A DNA stretch of 64,000 nucleotides. Origin: CAVTBX01 sp963733135 (GTDB taxonomy: Bacteria; Actinomycetota; Thermoleophilia; Gaiellales; Gaiellaceae). The notes under the pieces were generated by a model, which was not told the DNA's origin, did not search any database, and saw only the letters and a program-made list of their open reading frames with translations. Where the stretch lies: positions 1 to 64,000 of the forward strand of contig CAVTBX010000009.1 in the NCBI GenBank assembly GCA_963733135.1. The letters are read 5' to 3'. The translations under genes and the position numbers were made by a program. Positions within the stretch are counted from its first letter, which is position 1; every line of letters begins with the position of its first letter. Positions 8,046 through 16,267 of this stretch are shown one piece after another.

Positions 8046-8062
8046 TTGTGGGTTTCCCGCAT
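8046..8062 (-). promoter_or_regulatory. Island palindrome copy, upstream of usp
   Basis: Plus strand TTGTGG GTTTC CCGCAT; read toward usp it is ATGCGGGAAACCCACAA. Arms are imperfect, but the TGCGGGAAA core and 5-bp spacer agree with the other copies. Confidence 0.4.
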
Positions 8063-8305
8063 ACTGCGCGGCGCCCTCCCGCACGTGAAGCCGTGACTCC
8101 GAGCGAGGCCGCCTCCGTCCGCTCTCGAGGCGACGACGGCGATCGCCGCGGAGCTGTCGCTCGAGTGCGAACAGCTGGGTTCCGGAGGTCAAGACCTGAA
8201 GGACGAAACGCGGTTCGGCCTCGTCTACGAGTGCCATATCGGAGGCGCGACAGCGGGGGTCGGCTACCTGACCGACAACCTAGGCCCGAGCCCGTTCGGG
8301 GCCAG

Positions 8306-8855
8306 ATGATCCGGCGGCTGCTCGCCCTGGCCGCGCTCGCGGGCGTCCTGGCCGGTGGCGTTTTGCGTCTGCTTGGGAGGTCGCCACGGCCTCGGTCGTC
8401 TGGGCGGCGTCGACGGCGTTGCTGTTGTCCCGTTGACCTAGTCTGCCGCGCGCACGCTTGGCGGCGTGGTGTCGGCGCTGGCGACGGGCAAGTACCTGGC
8501 CGGTGCCGGTCGTCGCGGTCATGCTCGCCGCGGGAAACGCGCTTGAGGAGTACGCGGCCGGGGACGAGCTTCTTCCCGGAGACTTCGTCGTCGTCCGGGC
8601 CGGCGAGGTGATTCCTGTCGACGGTGTCGCCATCGGCGAGGCTGTCGTCGACGAGGCTGCGCTGACGGGTGAGCCGCTCCCCGGTCTCCTACGCTACAGG
8701 CAGCAAGTTGCGAAGCGCGTCGGCGAGCGCCGGCGAGGCGTTCGACCTGCGCGCGACGGGGCTCGCCGCGGAGAGCGCCTACGCTGCGATCGTCCGCCTC
8801 GTCCGGGAGGCCGAGACGCAGCGCGCGCCGTTTGTCGACGCGCAGGCTAGCCCGC
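8306..8855 (+). pseudogene. Remnant of a heavy-metal (P1B-type) P-type ATPase
   Basis: Pieces of one protein appear in several frames: the N-terminal membrane helix MIRRLLALAALAGVLAGGVL, ATASVVWAASTALLL, LATGKYLAGA, VVAVMLAAGNALEEYA, then VRAGEVIPVDGVAIGEAVVD and DEAALTGEPLP (actuator-domain TGE motif), then GEAFDLRATGLAAESAYAAI. About 40 residues between LEEYA and the actuator loop are missing. Phosphorylation (DKTGT) and ATP-binding domains are absent. The fragment runs into an opposite-strand nitroreductase fragment. Multiple internal losses point to real decay or a bad assembly patch. Confidence 0.65.
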
Positions 8856-8957
8856 CAGAGGCCGGAGGCGCTCGAGGCGCACGAAGACGGGGTTTGTCGC
8901 AGCGGCCGCAATCGCCCCGGCGGAACGCGGTTGACGTGCGAGATAGGGTCGAGGCCA

Positions 8958-9249
8958 ATGACGAACCTTTGACGATGCGAGCGTCGGCGTCGAAGTCAAC
9001 TCCACGAAGACGCACGCGCACGTTTGCGCCCGGCATTCTGCGCCACCAGGTCTTGGCCTCCGAGTGGCCGACGAACACGATCAACCCGTCAGCGTCCTCG
9101 GCATAGGCGACCGGCACTGTGTACTCGCGGCCGCTTTTGCGGCCGCGGTAGCTGATCAGGATTAGGGATCCGCTCAGTGTGCGATGGAGCGGGGAGCGGA
9201 GCAACGCCGCAACGAACACATTGCCGAAACGACGCATCCGTCCGCTCAT
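8958..9249 (-). pseudogene. Deazaflavin-dependent nitroreductase-like protein, C-terminus lost
   Basis: Starts MSGRMRRFGNVFVAALLRSP and contains the family core SLILISYRGRKSGREYTVPV, then FVGHSEAKTWWRRMPG and VRVRLRGVDFDADARIV. This matches the F420H2-dependent (Ddn-like) nitroreductase fold. Homologous sequence stops near 8960; the open frame continues as arginine-rich antisense of the ATPase remnant. About the last 20-30 residues are replaced. The start overlaps the 31-residue peptide upstream by ATGA. The family acts on quinones or nitro compounds with reduced F420, which fits an actinobacterium. Confidence 0.6.
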
Positions 9250-9341
9250 CGTCGTCGCCTGAGAAGCGGAACCAGGAAGGCGCACGAGATCACCGCGACG
9301 ATCAGAGTCGATTGCCGGGAGAGAACTGCGAGCGCTGCCAT
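9246..9341 (-). CDS. Very small membrane peptide, 31 residues
   Basis: MAALAVLSRQSTLIVAVISC then AFLVPLLRRRR: one strongly hydrophobic helix and a positively charged C-terminus. The stop overlaps the nitroreductase ATG (ATGA), implying coupled translation. No clear ribosome-binding site. Real expression is unproven. Confidence 0.35.
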   Translation of the reverse strand: MAALAVLSRQSTLIVAVISCAFLVPLLRRRR

Positions 9342-9592
9342 GCTCTGAACATGCCATGCGAACCCGCCCTTCGCATCCGCGCGGGATCGCAGACCTCGGT
9401 GCGGTCATGTACCGAGCCTGAGAAGTCGCTCGCCTCCTGAACCCGCGCTGTCTTCGCCGCCGAGCCCGAGCCGACGTTCGTTCAACTCTCCGCGCTCGAG
9501 CCGGCCGACTGAAGCCTGCGGATAGTACGCAGACGCGATCGGCATCGGCCACGCGAGCCCGACAAGAGCAGGCTGCCCCTCGCTGTCGTCTG

Positions 9593-10576
9593 TTAGAGGA
9601 CGATGGGGATGGCGACCGCGAAGTAGATCGCGATCGAGAGCAGGTCCTGGACGACTGTTGCGAGCGGACCGCTCCCGAACGCCGGGTCGCGGCCGAGTCG
9701 CTGGAGGAGGAAGGGTATGCCCATCGCGACCAGGGTCGCGACCGCGCAGCTTGCGAATAGAGCGAGGGACACGGCGGCCGCAACCGGGCCGCTCCCCCAT
9801 GCGACCCACGCGAGAGGAAGGAAGGCCACACCGATCACGACTCCGATCAGGACGCCGGTGACGAGCTCACGGACGATGATCTGCGACGGTCGCACACCGA
9901 CAGCCAGGCCGCGGATTACGATGGCCTCGGTCTGGGTGCCGACCGCGTCGGCCATGTAGACGACGCTCGGGACGAAGACGGCGAGGAGCACCTCCTCCTC
10001 GAGCTGGTTCTCGAACGCCCCCACGATCGCGGCGGCGACCGCCGCCCCCGCAAGGCCGACGAGCAACCACGGGATTCGGTGCCAGAAGCGCCGGCCCACG
10101 GGCTCTTCGGCCGCGCTGCGTGCCGACGCGGTGCTGCTGAGAAAGCCACCGAGGCGCGCGATGTCCTCGTCGTGCTCCTCGACGAGCACGGCGAGCATCC
10201 GCTCAGGTGGGATCAGACCGAGGAACGCGTCGCTCTCGTCGACGACGGCGAGGCTGACACCGCCACTGCGGACGAGGTGCAGGACCGCTCGCTCCTGGTC
10301 GACGCCCGCACGCACGATCGCCGGGTCCGTGTTCATCAGCTCGTCGAGCGTCGTCGCCTCGTCCGCCGCGAGGAGCGCCTCGATGGTGACGAGCCCGGAG
10401 AGCCCGTCGCCGTCGAGCACGGCGACGGCAGAGGCGGTCGTGAACGAGCGGCCGGCCAGCGCGCGTCGCACGTCGCCGGCCCGATCTGATGGGTTCGCGC
10501 GCGGTACGTCGCGCGCCACATGCTCCTCGGCCGTGTCGAGGACTTGCGGGGGAACGGGCGCCGGGCCGCTTTTCAC
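9593..10576 (-). CDS. mgtE: Magnesium transporter of the MgtE family, lacking part of the N-terminal domain
   Basis: About 327 residues from GTG 10576. A CBS pair comes first (LAGRSFTTASAVAVLDGDGLSGL to GVSLAVVDESDAFLGLIPP). The integral-membrane domain follows, with helices WLLVGLAGAAVAAAIVGAF, VLLAVFVPSVVYMADAVGTQ (the conserved pore-lining region with its Asp) and the final SGPLATVVQDLLSIAIYFAV. MgtE proteins are usually about 450 residues with an N-domain before the CBS pair, so this is a short form. The open frame continues upstream, but that part is arginine-rich and unlikely to be coding. It imports Mg2+ gated by intracellular Mg2+ at the CBS pair. Confidence 0.85.
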   Translation of the reverse strand: MKSGPAPVPPQVLDTAEEHVARDVPRANPSDRAGDVRRALAGRSFTTASAVAVLDGDGLSGLVTIEALLAADEATTLDELMNTDPAIVRAGVDQERAVLHLVRSGGVSLAVVDESDAFLGLIPPERMLAVLVEEHDEDIARLGGFLSSTASARSAAEEPVGRRFWHRIPWLLVGLAGAAVAAAIVGAFENQLEEEVLLAVFVPSVVYMADAVGTQTEAIVIRGLAVGVRPSQIIVRELVTGVLIGVVIGVAFLPLAWVAWGSGPVAAAVSLALFASCAVATLVAMGIPFLLQRLGRDPAFGSGPLATVVQDLLSIAIYFAVAIPIVL

Positions 10577-10922
10577 TACCCGATCCTCGCGCGCCGTGCG
10601 GACAGCGCCCGCGGCCCGTGGAGCTGCTCGACGTCGAAGCCCCGCCGCTCGAGAGTTTGATGGTGAGTCGGTGCGCGGTCCGAACGGCTGACTCTCAGGT
10701 CTGCGGCCAACTACACGGCGTTGATCGTCGGCGGCCCCGATCTGGTTCGGCGTAGGCGGGTCAGGGTCCCGTCCGCGCATCTCGCGCGGACGACCGGCGG
10801 CCCCCAGCCGGCACCACGCCCGCGGGCTACGGGAACGGGCCGTCGGCTTGGCCCGTCGGCTGTTCGCTGGGTACGCTACGCGCTGCGCTGGGCGACCGGT
10901 GCAGTACACGTCCTGCGAGGGT
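10577..10922. other. Spacer with no convincing gene
   Basis: This stretch between mgtE and the small PH-like gene has only low-quality ORFs in shifting frames. The single feature of note is the palindrome that begins at 10923. It should contain the divergent promoters of mgtE and the 10999 gene. Confidence 0.4.
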
Positions 10923-10939
10923 CTGCGGCTTTCCCGCAG
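10923..10939 (+). promoter_or_regulatory. Island palindrome copy, upstream of the 10999 gene
   Basis: CTGCGG CTTTC CCGCAG: perfect 6-bp arms and 5-bp spacer, 60-76 bp before the GTG at 10999. Confidence 0.5.
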
Positions 10940-10998
10940 CGAGGTTGCGTGGCCGCCACGATGGGTGGACGCGGACGCACTCCTACTCTCCAAGGACA

Positions 10999-11349
10999 GT
11001 GAAGACCTACGCAGTCAAGTGGCGTGAACCAGACGGGCAGACCTTTATCGGGCGCCTGGCCCTTGGCGCTCGCACGCTACGCCTTGACGGGCGCCGGCGT
11101 GGGACGGAGGAGCCTCCCATCAACCGGCAGTTCGGCTATGAGCAGCTTCGGGGTCTGCGTAGCAGCAGCCGGGGCGCCGAAAGGCTCGATGGCCGACCGG
11201 CGCTCGTCGTCGAGCTCCCTGCCGGTGTCTACCTCGTCGCCGACGCCGGGATGGGCGCCCCCATCATTCAGGAGCTCGTCGATCGGCTCACTGAGCTTCG
11301 CGTCGTGCCGCTCAAAGAGGGTGCGATCGAGTCCACCGCAGCTCGCTGA
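10999..11349 (+). CDS. Small hypothetical protein, PH-like beta fold
   Basis: 116 residues from GTG 10999 with AAGGA just upstream. It begins VKTYAVKWREPDGQTFIGRL. The strand pattern continues through GARTLRLDGRRRG, FGYEQLRGLR and RPALVVELPAGVYLVADAGM, ending in the helix IIQELVDRLTEL. Seven short strands and a C-terminal helix resemble PH-like domains, but this is judged by eye. No signal or membrane segment. It carries an island palindrome in its promoter region, so it may belong to the same regulon. Confidence 0.5.
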   Translation: MKTYAVKWREPDGQTFIGRLALGARTLRLDGRRRGTEEPPINRQFGYEQLRGLRSSSRGAERLDGRPALVVELPAGVYLVADAGMGAPIIQELVDRLTELRVVPLKEGAIESTAAR

Positions 11350-11407
11350 CTTCGATCAGCGCCTGGAATCGGCCGCCAGAACCGAGCTCGGTCTGGCCGC
11401 AGAGAAC

Positions 11408-11424
11408 TTGCGGCTAACCCGCAG
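11408..11424 (+). promoter_or_regulatory. Island palindrome copy, upstream of the 11508 gene
   Basis: TTGCGG CTAAC CCGCAG: one mismatch in the arms, 5-bp spacer, 84-100 bp before the ATG at 11508. Confidence 0.5.
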
Positions 11425-11507
11425 CCGGTCTGTGCCTGGCCCCCGATAGAGCGGCGGTGTGACGGCTCTAGGTTAGGGCCACAATCCGAACTGAGGGAGG
11501 CACGACA

Positions 11508-12104
11508 ATGAGAAAGCTCTTCGAGCTCGGCGGCATCATCGCAGGACTGGTGCTCGTGATCTTCGGCGCCGTCGCGATCTACATGGGCGTCGATGGTCGC
11601 GCGACGGTCCGCGACAGCCTCAAGCAGGAGCAGATCGCCTTCGGCGCCGCCGACGACCCGGCCGTCGCCAAGTACGCGTCCCAGTGGGCCGAGGAGCCGG
11701 TCCAAACCGGTACCCAGGCCCGGGCGTTCGCCCAGGTCATCCACGAGCACGCGCTCGAGGGATCCGGCGGCCTGACCTACGCGCAGATGGGACGGTTCGT
11801 CTCCGCTGACGACCCGGCGAACCCGGCCGGTACCAGCGACGAGACCGCCGCATTGACGGACGAGCAGGGAAGCCCGGTCTCCAACACGGCCCGGAACACC
11901 TGGGTCACGGCGACCGCGCTCTCGACCGCGCTGAACATGAGCTACATGGCCGAGCAGATGGCGCTCTTCGGCATCGTCGTCGGAGTTGCGTTGCTCCTGA
12001 GCGGCATCGGGTTCATCGTCCTCGCGCTCGGCGCGCTTGGCCGCCACGAGTGGGCACCTTTCAAGAAGCGAGAGGCACTGCCCGAGCCAGCTGCCGTAGC
12101 CTAA
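11508..12104 (+). CDS. Conserved two-helix membrane protein
   Basis: 198 residues, ATG preceded by GGGAGG. It has an N-terminal helix (IIAGLVLVIFGAVAIYMG), an extracytoplasmic loop with DGRATVRDSLKQEQIAFG and YAQMGRF, and a C-terminal helix (MALFGIVVGVALLLSGIGFI) preceded by TALSTALNMSYMAEQ. I recognise this as a family common in actinobacteria, often labelled 'aromatic ring-opening dioxygenase LigA'; nothing in it supports a dioxygenase, so I leave function open. An island palindrome lies upstream and a strong terminator follows. Confidence 0.75.
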   Translation: MRKLFELGGIIAGLVLVIFGAVAIYMGVDGRATVRDSLKQEQIAFGAADDPAVAKYASQWAEEPVQTGTQARAFAQVIHEHALEGSGGLTYAQMGRFVSADDPANPAGTSDETAALTDEQGSPVSNTARNTWVTATALSTALNMSYMAEQMALFGIVVGVALLLSGIGFIVLALGALGRHEWAPFKKREALPEPAAVA

Positions 12105-12125
12105 TCGCGCAACCTCGTGCTTCCA

Positions 12126-12153
12126 GTCGAGGGCGGCTCCGGCCGCCCTCGAC
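12126..12153 (+). terminator. Hairpin terminator after the 11508 gene
   Basis: GTCGAGGGCGGC and GCCGCCCTCGAC pair perfectly (12 bp) over TCCG, followed by GTTTCT. Position 22 bp past the stop fits rho-independent termination. Confidence 0.8.
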
Positions 12154-12172
12154 GTTTCTACGAGGAGCAGCC

Positions 12173-12289
12173 ATGGCCCACAGCATCGACTTCGATCTGG
12201 TCCGACGCCGCCTCGCCGCCGTCGAGGGCGGCTACGAGCATCTCAGCGTGCTCAGCATCTTTGCCCAGCCCGAGAGAAAGATCGCCTGA
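12173..12289 (+). CDS. Small hypothetical protein, 38 residues
   Basis: ATG 12173 has GAGGAG 6 bp upstream and follows a terminator, so it begins a new unit. It reads MAHSIDFDLVRRRLAAVEGG then LSVLSIFAQPERKIA. It ends three bases before the ATG of the ZIP transporter gene. A leader peptide or truncated gene is possible. No family recognised. Confidence 0.4.
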   Translation: MAHSIDFDLVRRRLAAVEGGYEHLSVLSIFAQPERKIA

Positions 12290-12292
12290 GCG

Positions 12293-13037
12293 ATGAACGA
12301 CCCGGGCGTCCTTGCCGTCTTCGCCGCCGCGCTGGCGACGGCGCTCGCGACCGGCCTCGGCGCCGGGCCCTTCCTCTTCGTCGCGCACCTCGCACGCTCG
12401 TGGGTCGGCGTCGCGAACGCGCTGGCGGCCGGGTTCATGATCGCCGCCAGCGCGCTGCTCTTCTACGAGGGCGCGCGCGAGAGCCTCCTGCGTATGGCTG
12501 GCGGCGCCCTGGTGGGCGTCCTCTTCGTCGCGTGGGCGTCGCGTCGGCTGGCGGGACGGAAGGACGTCCACTTCGAGGCGCTCGCCGGCGCCGATGCCCG
12601 CGGGCGCTCCTGCTCGTCGGCGTGATGACCGTGCACTCGTTCGCTGAGGGCATCGGCGTCGGCGTCGCTTTCGGCGCCGACGAGTCGCTCGGGCTCGTGA
12701 CCGCGATCGCGATCGCGATCCACAACATTCCGGAGGGCCTGGCGATCAGCCTCGTCCTCGTTCCCCAGGGCGTGAGCGTCCTGCGCGCCGCCGGCTGGAG
12801 CGTCTTCTCGAGCCTGCCCCAGCCGCTCGTTGCCGTCCCCGCCTTCCTCTTCGTCGCCTTCTTCGACGGCCTCGCTACCTCTTGCGCTCGGCTTCGCCGG
12901 AGGCGCGATGCTCTGGATGGTGGCGGCCGAGGTCGTCCCCGACGCGCTTGCACACAAGCTCGCGAAGATCGGTCGCGATCGCGTTGACCGCGTCGACCGC
13001 AGCGATGCTGGCGTTCGAGGCCCTGCTGCTGACCTGA
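12293..13037 (+). CDS. ZIP-family divalent metal transporter, frameshifted at least three times
   Basis: Pieces in successive frames make one protein of about 247 residues: LATGLGAGPFLFVAHLARSW, ANALAAGFMIAASALLFYEG, then VMTVHSFAEGIGVGVAFGAD and IAIHNIPEGLAISLVLVPQG (the ZIP signature HNxPEG and its pair HSxAEG, which form the metal site). GFAGGAMLWMVAAEVVPDAL follows, with the last helix TASTAAMLAFEALLLT and TGA at 13035-13037. Inner-membrane Zn2+/Fe2+/Mn2+ uptake is the family role. Frame changes fall near 12605, 12880 and 12965. The intact motifs argue for indel errors rather than an old pseudogene. Confidence 0.75.
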
Positions 13038-13044
13038 CGGAGAA

Positions 13045-13061
13045 TCGCGGGTTACCCGCAG
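13045..13061 (+). promoter_or_regulatory. Island palindrome copy, upstream of the FAD oxidoreductase
   Basis: TCGCGG GTTAC CCGCAG: one arm mismatch, 5-bp spacer, 105-121 bp before ATG 13166 and just after the ZIP stop. Confidence 0.5.
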
Positions 13062-13165
13062 CTCGAGCGCGGCCCGCCCCGGATGGAGGCTTCCGCGTGG
13101 CGCAGGAGACTGCTCTCGATGTACCGGATCGATCAACAAGTCGCCGCTTCGCCGAGTGAGGCGTG

Positions 13166-14778
13166 ATGGCGACCCGGATTCTCATCGCCGGCGGGGGCGT
13201 CGCGGCGCTGGAGGCCGCACTGGCGCTCCGCGCCCTCGCCGAGGACCGCCTCGAGATCGAGCTTCTCGGACCGGAGCCGCACTTCTGGTACCGGCCGCTG
13301 TCGGTTGCAGAGCCGTTCGAGCTCGGGGAGGCGCACCGCTACGAGCTGGGCGCGCTCGCCTCCGCGGCCGGCGCGACCTTCACGCTCGGAACGCTTCAGG
13401 GCGTCGACGCCGGCCGCCACGAAGCAAGAACCTCAGTCGGCGTGATCCCGTACGACGTCCTGCTCGTCGCGATCGGCGCCGTCCCGAGTCCGGCTGTTCC
13501 GGGTGCGCTGACCTTCCGTGGCCCGGCCGACACGGAAAAGATCCGCGCCCTGCTCGAGGAGATCGTTGCTGGCGCGGTACGCCGAGTCGCCTTCGTCGTG
13601 CCCTGGGGCGCGGTCTGGTCGTTGCCGATCTACGAGCTCGCGCTGATGACGGCCGGCCATCTCCGCGCGCATCAGATCCAGGGAGTCGATCTCGTGCTCG
13701 TCACTCCCGAGGAGGAGCCGCTCCAGCTCTTCGGACATGCCGGCAGCGAGGCGGTCCGCGAGCTGCTCGACGAACGCGGGATCGAGATCGTGACGTCTGC
13801 GTATCCGACCGACTTCGTCGACGGCGAACTGCGGCTTGTGCCCGAAGGCCAGATCCAAGTCGACCGTGTCGTCGCGCTGCCGCGGCTACGCGGCCCGCGC
13901 CTCGACGGGATGCCACAGACGCGCGACGGCTTCATCCCGATCGACGCGCACGGGCGCGTCCGCGGCCTCGAGGATGTCTACGCCGCCGGCGACATCGCGA
14001 ACTTCCCGGTCAAGCAGGGCGGCATCGCCACCCAGCTCGCCGACGCCGCCGCCGAGGCGATCGCCCAGGCCGCCGGCGCCGACCTACGGCCCGAGCCCTT
14101 CCGGCCCGTCCTGCGCGGCCTGCTTCTGACCGGAAGCCAACCGCGCTACCTTCGTCACGAGCTCACCGGGGTCGGACAGGTCGACACAGCGAGCCCAGAT
14201 CCGCTCTGGTGGCCGCCGGCGAAGATCGTCGGCCGCTACCTCGCGCCCTTCCTGGCCAGTTCGCCGGCATCGAGAGCCCGCCTGAGCCCTCGGCGGCGCC
14301 GGGCATCGTCGAGATCGAGGTCGAGCTCGCGGCTGTCGAGCTTGACAAGCTCGCCGCGCCGCCGCTCGAGGCTGGCGAGGGCGAGGGCGACACGGTCGGC
14401 GAGGTGATGTCTGCCGACCCGCTCGTCGTCGCGCCCGAGGACACCCTCGGCGAGGTGGCCGAGAGGATGCGCGCCCGCGACACCGGCTCGGCGGCCGTCG
14501 CCGACTACGGGCGGCTGATCGGGATCCTGACCTCGCGCGACCTGCTGCGCGCCTTCGCCGCTCGCGTCCATCCGAGCGAGGCGCGCGTGCGCGAATGGAT
14601 GACCGCCGAACCTGTCGCCGTGCCGACCTCGACCAGCGTCGAGGCGGCGGTGAGCTTGATGAACGAGCACGAGATCCACCACCTGCCCGTCGTGGACGGG
14701 GAGCGGCCGGTCGGGATGCTCGGCTACCGCCAGGCCGTTCGTCAGGCGCGCGGCCGCGGCATCGGCCTCGGCTTCTAA
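13166..14778 (+). CDS. FAD/NAD(P) oxidoreductase (NDH-2/SQR-like) joined to a CBS-domain pair, frameshifted at the junction
   Basis: The first 360 residues are a two-dinucleotide-binding flavoprotein: FAD loop RILIAGGGVAALEAALAL, ALEAALALRALAEDRLEIE for the Rossmann end, VVPWGAVWSLPIYELAL, and the C-terminal FAD motif VRGLEDVYAAGDIANFPVKQ. Near 14258 the frame shifts; the next frame continues IVEIEVELAAVELDKLAAPP, then a CBS pair (TVGEVMSADPLVVAPEDTL, RVREWMTAEPVAVPTSTSV, HEIHHLPVVDGERPVGML). Either this is a genuine 537-residue fusion with one indel or two adjacent genes. Redox-active cysteines of true SQR are not evident, so the electron donor is open. CBS pairs are also known DosR-regulon products in mycobacteria. 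An island palindrome is upstream. Confidence 0.75.
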
Positions 14779-14809
14779 GCGGCGAGGTGCGTCTCCATTC
14801 AGCGCTCGA

Positions 14810-14826
14810 CTGCGGGAAAACCCGTA
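14810..14826 (+). promoter_or_regulatory. Island palindrome copy (weak), upstream of nirK-like gene
   Basis: CTGCGG GAAAA CCCGTA, 114-130 bp before ATG 14940. The left half is perfect and the right arm is degenerate, so this is the weakest copy. Confidence 0.35.
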
Positions 14827-14939
14827 CTGAAGTCTGTGGCCATGTGCGGATCGATCTGCGGACTGCCCAGGGCGCTGAAACGCCGCCCGCGTTCTACCCT
14901 CGACTCACCACTGCTGAGTCGAAAGGAGATCAACCCGCC

Positions 14940-16108
14940 ATGGCTCCATACCCCGCAACCACGCGCCGCCCTCGCGCCTCAGCGACGAGTTCGGGCGCCT
15001 TCTGGATGGTCGCGACGATGCTGCTCGGCTTCACCGTCGCCGTCGTCGGCTTCTTCGCGCTGATGATGTGGGCCGACGCGCGCGAGTCGCGCGACGCCGC
15101 CGCCCAGCCGGCCGCAGCCGACGCCGCCGCCAGCCGGCGGCCACGGCCGAGCCACCTCGACCGATCACAACACCGCTCTGCCGCTGAACAGCTTCGCCGG
15201 CGTCGTGCCGGAGAACGCGCAGGAGCTGGCCGCGGCGCACAAGCCCTACGACGCGACGCTGCCGCCCATCCCGGCCGGCGACCTCGTCAAGGTGCAGATG
15301 ACGCTCAAGGACATGACCGTCGAGATCGCGCCGGGCGTCAAGTACACCACCTGGGCCTTCGACGGCCACGGTGCCCCCGGGCCGATCATTCACGTGCGGG
15401 AGGGCCAGACGGTCGAGATGACGCTCACGAACGGCGGCGTCGATCCCCCACTCGATCGACTTCCACGCCGCGCGGATCGCTCCCGACCGAGCATTCCGCG
15501 ACGCGATCCCCGGCGAGTCGTTCACCTTCCGCTTCAAGGCCACCGACCCCGGTGTCTTCATGTACCACTGCGGCACCAAGCCGGTGCTCGCGCACATCGC
15601 CAACGGCATGTACGGCGCGATCATCGTCCAACCGAAGGAGGCCCTGCCGGAGGTCGACAACGAGTACGTGCTGGTCGGCAGCGAGTGGTACCTGAACAGT
15701 GACGGCATCAAGGAGCCGGCTTCGCTCGACATTGCCAAGGCCCACGCCAGGCTGTCCGACTGGGTGACGTTCAACGGCTACGCGAACCAGTACGTCACGC
15801 ACCCGCTGACTGCGAAGCCGGGAGACACGACGCGCTTCTGGGTCGTCGCCGCCGGGCCGACCAACAACGTCAACTTCCACGTCGTCGGCGGCATGCTCGA
15901 CCGCGCCTGGGTCAACGGTGGTCTGACGAACCCGCCGCAGACGAATGTGCAGACGGTGATCGTACCGGCCGGTGGCGGCGGCGTCTTCGACGTCAAGCTC
16001 GACGACGAGGGTCTCTACCCGTTCGTCAGCCATGCGTTCGCCGACGTCGATCTCGGCCAGGTCGGACTGCTCAAGGTCGGCAACCCCAAGGGGACGATGT
16101 CCCACTGA
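14940..16108 (+). CDS. Two-domain multicopper protein, copper nitrite reductase (NirK)-like, two frameshifts
   Basis: An N-terminal anchor helix (FWMVATMLLGFTVAVVGFFALM) follows MAPYPATTRRPRASATSSG. After a +1 shift near 15145, cupredoxin domain 1 starts (VKVQMTLKDMTVEIAPGVKY). A second +1 shift lies near 15440. Copper ligands are visible: HSIDFHAAR, then MYHCGTKPVLAHIANGMYG with the type 1 Cys-His-Met set. Domain 2 carries NNVNFHVVGGMLDRAWVNG and ends SHAFADVDLGQVGLLKV. Length and layout fit NirK-type enzymes, which reduce nitrite to NO outside the membrane. Nitrite reduction is family inference. A terminator follows, and a weak island palindrome lies upstream. Confidence 0.78.
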
Positions 16109-16119
16109 GAGCCCGAAAC

Positions 16120-16149
16120 GCGGGAGCCGACCGGCGGGGCGGCTCCCGC
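16120..16149 (+). terminator. Hairpin terminator after the nirK-like gene
   Basis: GCGGGAGCCG and CGGCTCCCGC form a perfect 10-bp stem over a 10-base loop, 12 bp past the stop. Confidence 0.7.
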
Positions 16150-16227
16150 GCCCTTCGCGGTCCAGGGACGGATCTGTGACCAGGGCATCAGAACAGCCAG
16201 GGGCGTTTCGCTCTTCTCGGCGTCGTC

Positions 16228-16244
16228 GGGGCCCTAGCGGCCCC
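16228..16244 (+). promoter_or_regulatory. 17-bp palindrome in the promoter region of the GNAT/ACS gene
   Basis: GGGGCC CTAGC GGCCCC, 24 bp before ATG 16268. From memory it resembles actinobacterial DosR/DevR boxes (GGGACC..GGTCCC type) more than the CTGCGG palindromes do. It may be an alternative site for the neighbouring NarL-type regulator. Confidence 0.35.
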
Positions 16245-16267
16245 TGGCGGGATATAGCTTCGACCTG

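Noticed and set aside
11508..12104. Annotation as aromatic ring-opening dioxygenase LigA
   Set aside because: The name is commonly attached to this membrane family, but there is no dioxygenase motif; only two membrane helices and a loop.
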